Below are positions 5,006 to 6,910 of a stretch of 6,910 bases of DNA, piece after piece; the stretch's first letter is position 1, and each line of letters starts with the position of its first letter. The translations under genes were made by a program, and so were the position numbers. Where the stretch lies: assembly GCA_007124345.1 (NCBI GenBank), contig SLFH01000002.1, positions 1 through 6,910 on the forward strand, written 5' to 3'. The DNA is from Phycisphaerales bacterium (GTDB taxonomy: Bacteria; Planctomycetota; Phycisphaerae; Phycisphaerales; UBA1924). The notes beneath the pieces are model-generated. The model saw only the letters and a list, made by a program, of their open reading frames with translations, did not search any database and was not told the DNA's origin.

Positions 5006-6481
5006 CTAAAGCCCCATCGCCTTGAGGATCGAATCGAGATCGTCGGCGACGGGGATCGGGCGGTTGCTGACCATGCCCGTCGGGATCGCGAAGCGCCCGT
5101 GCTCTTGCATCACCTTCGCGGTCGCGGCCTGGATCTTCTCACGATCGACCCCGGTGTGATAAGCGACGGTCGCGTCGGGGTCTTTGAGCAGATGACCGGT
5201 GAGGATGCAGGCGACGGTTTCTTCTGGGTCGATGACGCCGCGCTCGATGAGGCGTCGTGCGCCGGCGACGCTCGCGGCCGAGGCGGGCTCGCACCCGAAG
5301 CCGTAGCGGCCGACGAGGGCCTTGTGCTCCATGATGCAGTGGTCGTCGACGCTGAGGACGACGCCGTTCATGTACTCCAGCGCCCGCATCGCCTTGGGCA
5401 GGTTGACTGGGCGGTTGATCTCGATGGCGCTGGCGACGGTCTTCGCCCGCTCGCCCGCTTCGTCCATTCGGGCGTACTCGGCGCGGACCGCGTCGCGGTC
5501 GTACTCGCCGTCGTTCCAGCGCAGGCCGAGGTCGTTGTGCACGCGGTCGAGCGTGCGCGCGCCCGATGCGTTGACCACCGCCAGCCTCGGCACGCGGTCG
5601 ACCAGGCCCAGCTCGCGCAGCTCCATGAACGCCTTGGCGAAGGCGGAGCAGTTGCCGAGGTTGCCCCCGGGCACGACGACCCAGTCGGGCACGCGCCAGC
5701 CCAGCCCCTCCATCACGCGGTACATGATCGTCTTCTGGCCTTCGAGGCGGAAGGGGTTGACCGAGTTCATGAGGTAGACGCCCAGGTCGGGGCGGTCGGT
5801 CGCGATCTCGCGCACGCGGGCGAGGCAGGCGTCGAAGTCGCCGGCGACCTGGAGCGTGCGCGCGCCGTGTTCGAGGGCCTGGCTGAGCTTGCCGTAGGCG
5901 ATCTTGCCCGAGCCGATGAAGACGAAGCATGGCGTCCCGGTGAGCGCGGCGTACATCCCCAGGCTCGCCGAGGTGTTGCCCGTGCTGGCGCACGCGACGC
6001 GTTCGGCCCCGACCATCCGCGCGTGGGTAAACCCCGCGGCCATCCCGTTGTCCTTGAACGAGCCCGACGGGTTAAACCCCTCGTACTGCAAAAACAGCCC
6101 GCCCGGCTTCAGCCCGATCAGCTCGGCGATCGCGTCGGCCCGCTGCAGGTTCGTCCGCCCCTCGCCGATGGTGACGATGTCGCCCTCGTCCTTGTAAAAG
6201 GGCAGGAGGTCTCTGAAGCGCCAGACACCCGAGAAATCAAGGGCGGCGGGCGTCTGGCCCCGCGCCCCCGCGGCGGGGCGCTCACCCCGCGTCGAGCTGC
6301 GCTGACCGAGCGTCTCCCACGAGAGCGGGCCGGACCAGTTGTAGCGGACATCGAGCTGCTCGGCGCAGCGCGGGCAGGCCACGAGCACTTTGTCGATGGC
6401 GAACACCTCGCGGCAGGCGGGGTACATGCACTCCTGCCTCGCGTAGGATTTCGGGCTTGTGTGTTCGCTGGCTGCCGGCAT
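5006..6481 (-). CDS. thrC: Threonine synthase with N-terminal zinc ribbon
   Basis: Pyridoxal-phosphate enzyme converting O-phospho-L-homoserine to L-threonine and phosphate, the last step of threonine synthesis; cytosolic. It is 491 residues, longer than the compact bacterial enzymes of about 350. Residues 18-39 form a zinc ribbon (C18, C23, C36, C39). A low-complexity Arg/Ala/Gly/Pro linker follows (about 60-80). The catalytic domain has the PLP lysine K143 in NPSGSFKDNG, the ASTGNTSAS loop (165-173), the phosphate-binding PGGNLGN (271-277), CEPASAAS (397-404), and the family signature ILTGHLLKDPD (426-436). The ATG at 6481 was kept because the next Met (19) would remove the first zinc cysteine. 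No clear Shine-Dalgarno site precedes it. It lies 39 bases downstream of aat and is probably translated from the same transcript. Related PLP enzymes such as cysteine synthase or threonine dehydratase are less likely, given the ribbon and the TGHLLKDPD motif. Confidence 0.93.
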   Translation of the reverse strand: MPAASEHTSPKSYARQECMYPACREVFAIDKVLVACPRCAEQLDVRYNWSGPLSWETLGQRSSTRGERPAAGARGQTPAALDFSGVWRFRDLLPFYKDEGDIVTIGEGRTNLQRADAIAELIGLKPGGLFLQYEGFNPSGSFKDNGMAAGFTHARMVGAERVACASTGNTSASLGMYAALTGTPCFVFIGSGKIAYGKLSQALEHGARTLQVAGDFDACLARVREIATDRPDLGVYLMNSVNPFRLEGQKTIMYRVMEGLGWRVPDWVVVPGGNLGNCSAFAKAFMELRELGLVDRVPRLAVVNASGARTLDRVHNDLGLRWNDGEYDRDAVRAEYARMDEAGERAKTVASAIEINRPVNLPKAMRALEYMNGVVLSVDDHCIMEHKALVGRYGFGCEPASAASVAGARRLIERGVIDPEETVACILTGHLLKDPDATVAYHTGVDREKIQAATAKVMQEHGRFAIPTGMVSNRPIPVADDLDSILKAMGL

Positions 6482-6520
6482 GGGGCGATGGTATCCGTGA
6501 TGGTCGATCGCGATGGGTCT

Positions 6521-6910
6521 TCACCAGCTCGCCGGATTGCGGAGGCTGTCGGCCAGCAGGCTGTCGTACTCGCCGGCCTCGATCTCGAAGCAGCCGAACT
6601 GTTCGAGGTGGGGGTTGACGAGCTGGGTGTCGATGAGGTCGAACCCGCGTCGGCGCAGGTGCAGGGCGAGCTCGACGAGGACGACCTTGCTCGCGTCGCG
6701 CGAGGCGCCGAGCGACTGGTCGTGGAACTTGCTCTCGGCGCAGAAGACGCGTCCGACGCAGACACCGAAGATCCCCGCGACGAGGCGCCAGCGGTCGGGA
6801 TCGAAATCGCCGGCCCCGCGGGGGTCGCCGGAGTCTGGCGGCAGCCACGCCTCGACGCTGTGGGCGTGCCCGGCGCGGTGGAGGATCTCGTAACAGTCGG
6901 CCAGCTCCCG
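6521..6910 (-). CDS. aat: Leucyl/phenylalanyl-tRNA-protein transferase, C-terminal 129 residues (5' end outside window)
   Basis: Aat transfers Leu or Phe from aminoacyl-tRNA onto proteins with N-terminal Arg or Lys, marking them for ClpS/ClpAP degradation in the bacterial N-degron pathway. The frame is open from the right edge to the TGA at 6521-6523 and lacks a start in the window. The family landmarks appear in order: CYEILHRAGHAHSVEAW (residues 6-22 of the fragment), LVAGIFGVCVGRVFCAESKF (43-62) where typical members have the GG.YG...G..F.GESMF motif, ASKVVLVELALHL (73-85), and GFDLIDTQLVNPHLEQFG (89-106), matching the usual GF.LID.Q....HL.SLG. The protein ends in SLRNPASW. Departures from the usual sequence are AESKF in place of GESMF and a few extra residues (DQSLGASR) before ASK. 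The missing part would be roughly the first 70-100 residues. It precedes thrC with a 39-base gap. Confidence 0.9.
   Translation of the reverse strand, partial: RELADCYEILHRAGHAHSVEAWLPPDSGDPRGAGDFDPDRWRLVAGIFGVCVGRVFCAESKFHDQSLGASRDASKVVLVELALHLRRRGFDLIDTQLVNPHLEQFGCFEIEAGEYDSLLADSLRNPASW

Noticed and set aside
4827..5009. 60-codon plus-strand frame between the HAF gene and thrC
   Set aside because: It lies across the inverted repeat, and its two similar peptide stretches are by-products of the arms. No ribosome site or homology is apparent.
6513..6893. 126-codon plus-strand frame at the right edge
   Set aside because: The minus strand in another frame encodes a clear Aat C-terminus, so this frame is its shadow. 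The minus-strand frames at 6118-6765 and 6282-6848 are rejected for the same reason.

Overview
The window is GC-rich and densely coding. It looks like bacterial chromosome, most plausibly a planctomycete and perhaps Phycisphaerae. That is inference, from the GC content, the weak or absent Shine-Dalgarno sites at several starts, and a secreted HAF-repeat protein ending in a dockerin/EF-hand-like calcium loop. No rRNA, tRNA, CRISPR array, transposase or phage gene was seen, and no stretch above 300 bases lacks a gene.

Layout from left to right: (1) 49-249 (+), a small, very charged, repetitive protein of unknown function. (2) 269-1561 (-), a secreted or periplasmic serine beta-lactamase-family hydrolase/esterase, convergent with the small gene. 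(3) A 104-base divergent intergenic region. (4) 1666-2427 and 2487-3248 (+), two tandem sulfotransferase-like paralogs, each exactly 253 residues, with a GC-rich stem-loop between them. (5) 3422-4813 (+), an exported HAF-repeat protein with a good ribosome binding site. (6) A 192-base convergent intergenic region (4814-5005) holding a likely terminator for the HAF gene and a large inverted repeat with 29-base arms. (7) 5006-6481 (-), threonine synthase (thrC) with an N-terminal zinc ribbon. (8) 6521-6910 (-), the C-terminal part of leucyl/phenylalanyl-tRNA-protein transferase (aat), which runs off the right edge. It has no start codon inside the window and is recognised only from its translation.

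aat and thrC are 39 bases apart on the same strand and are probably co-transcribed, but they belong to different pathways: N-degron protein turnover and threonine synthesis. The sulfotransferase pair may be one transcription unit. The hydrolase, sulfotransferases and HAF protein may all concern the cell surface or exported molecules, but nothing in the sequence ties them into one pathway.

I did not find a clear new multi-gene system. The two observations most worth following are the large inverted repeat downstream of thrC and the tandem sulfotransferase pair. All three internal mismatches of the repeat become G-U pairs only in minus-strand RNA, and its arms are themselves palindromic like REP/REPIN elements. 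The sulfotransferases share an unusual conserved block just after the presumed PAPS-binding loop.
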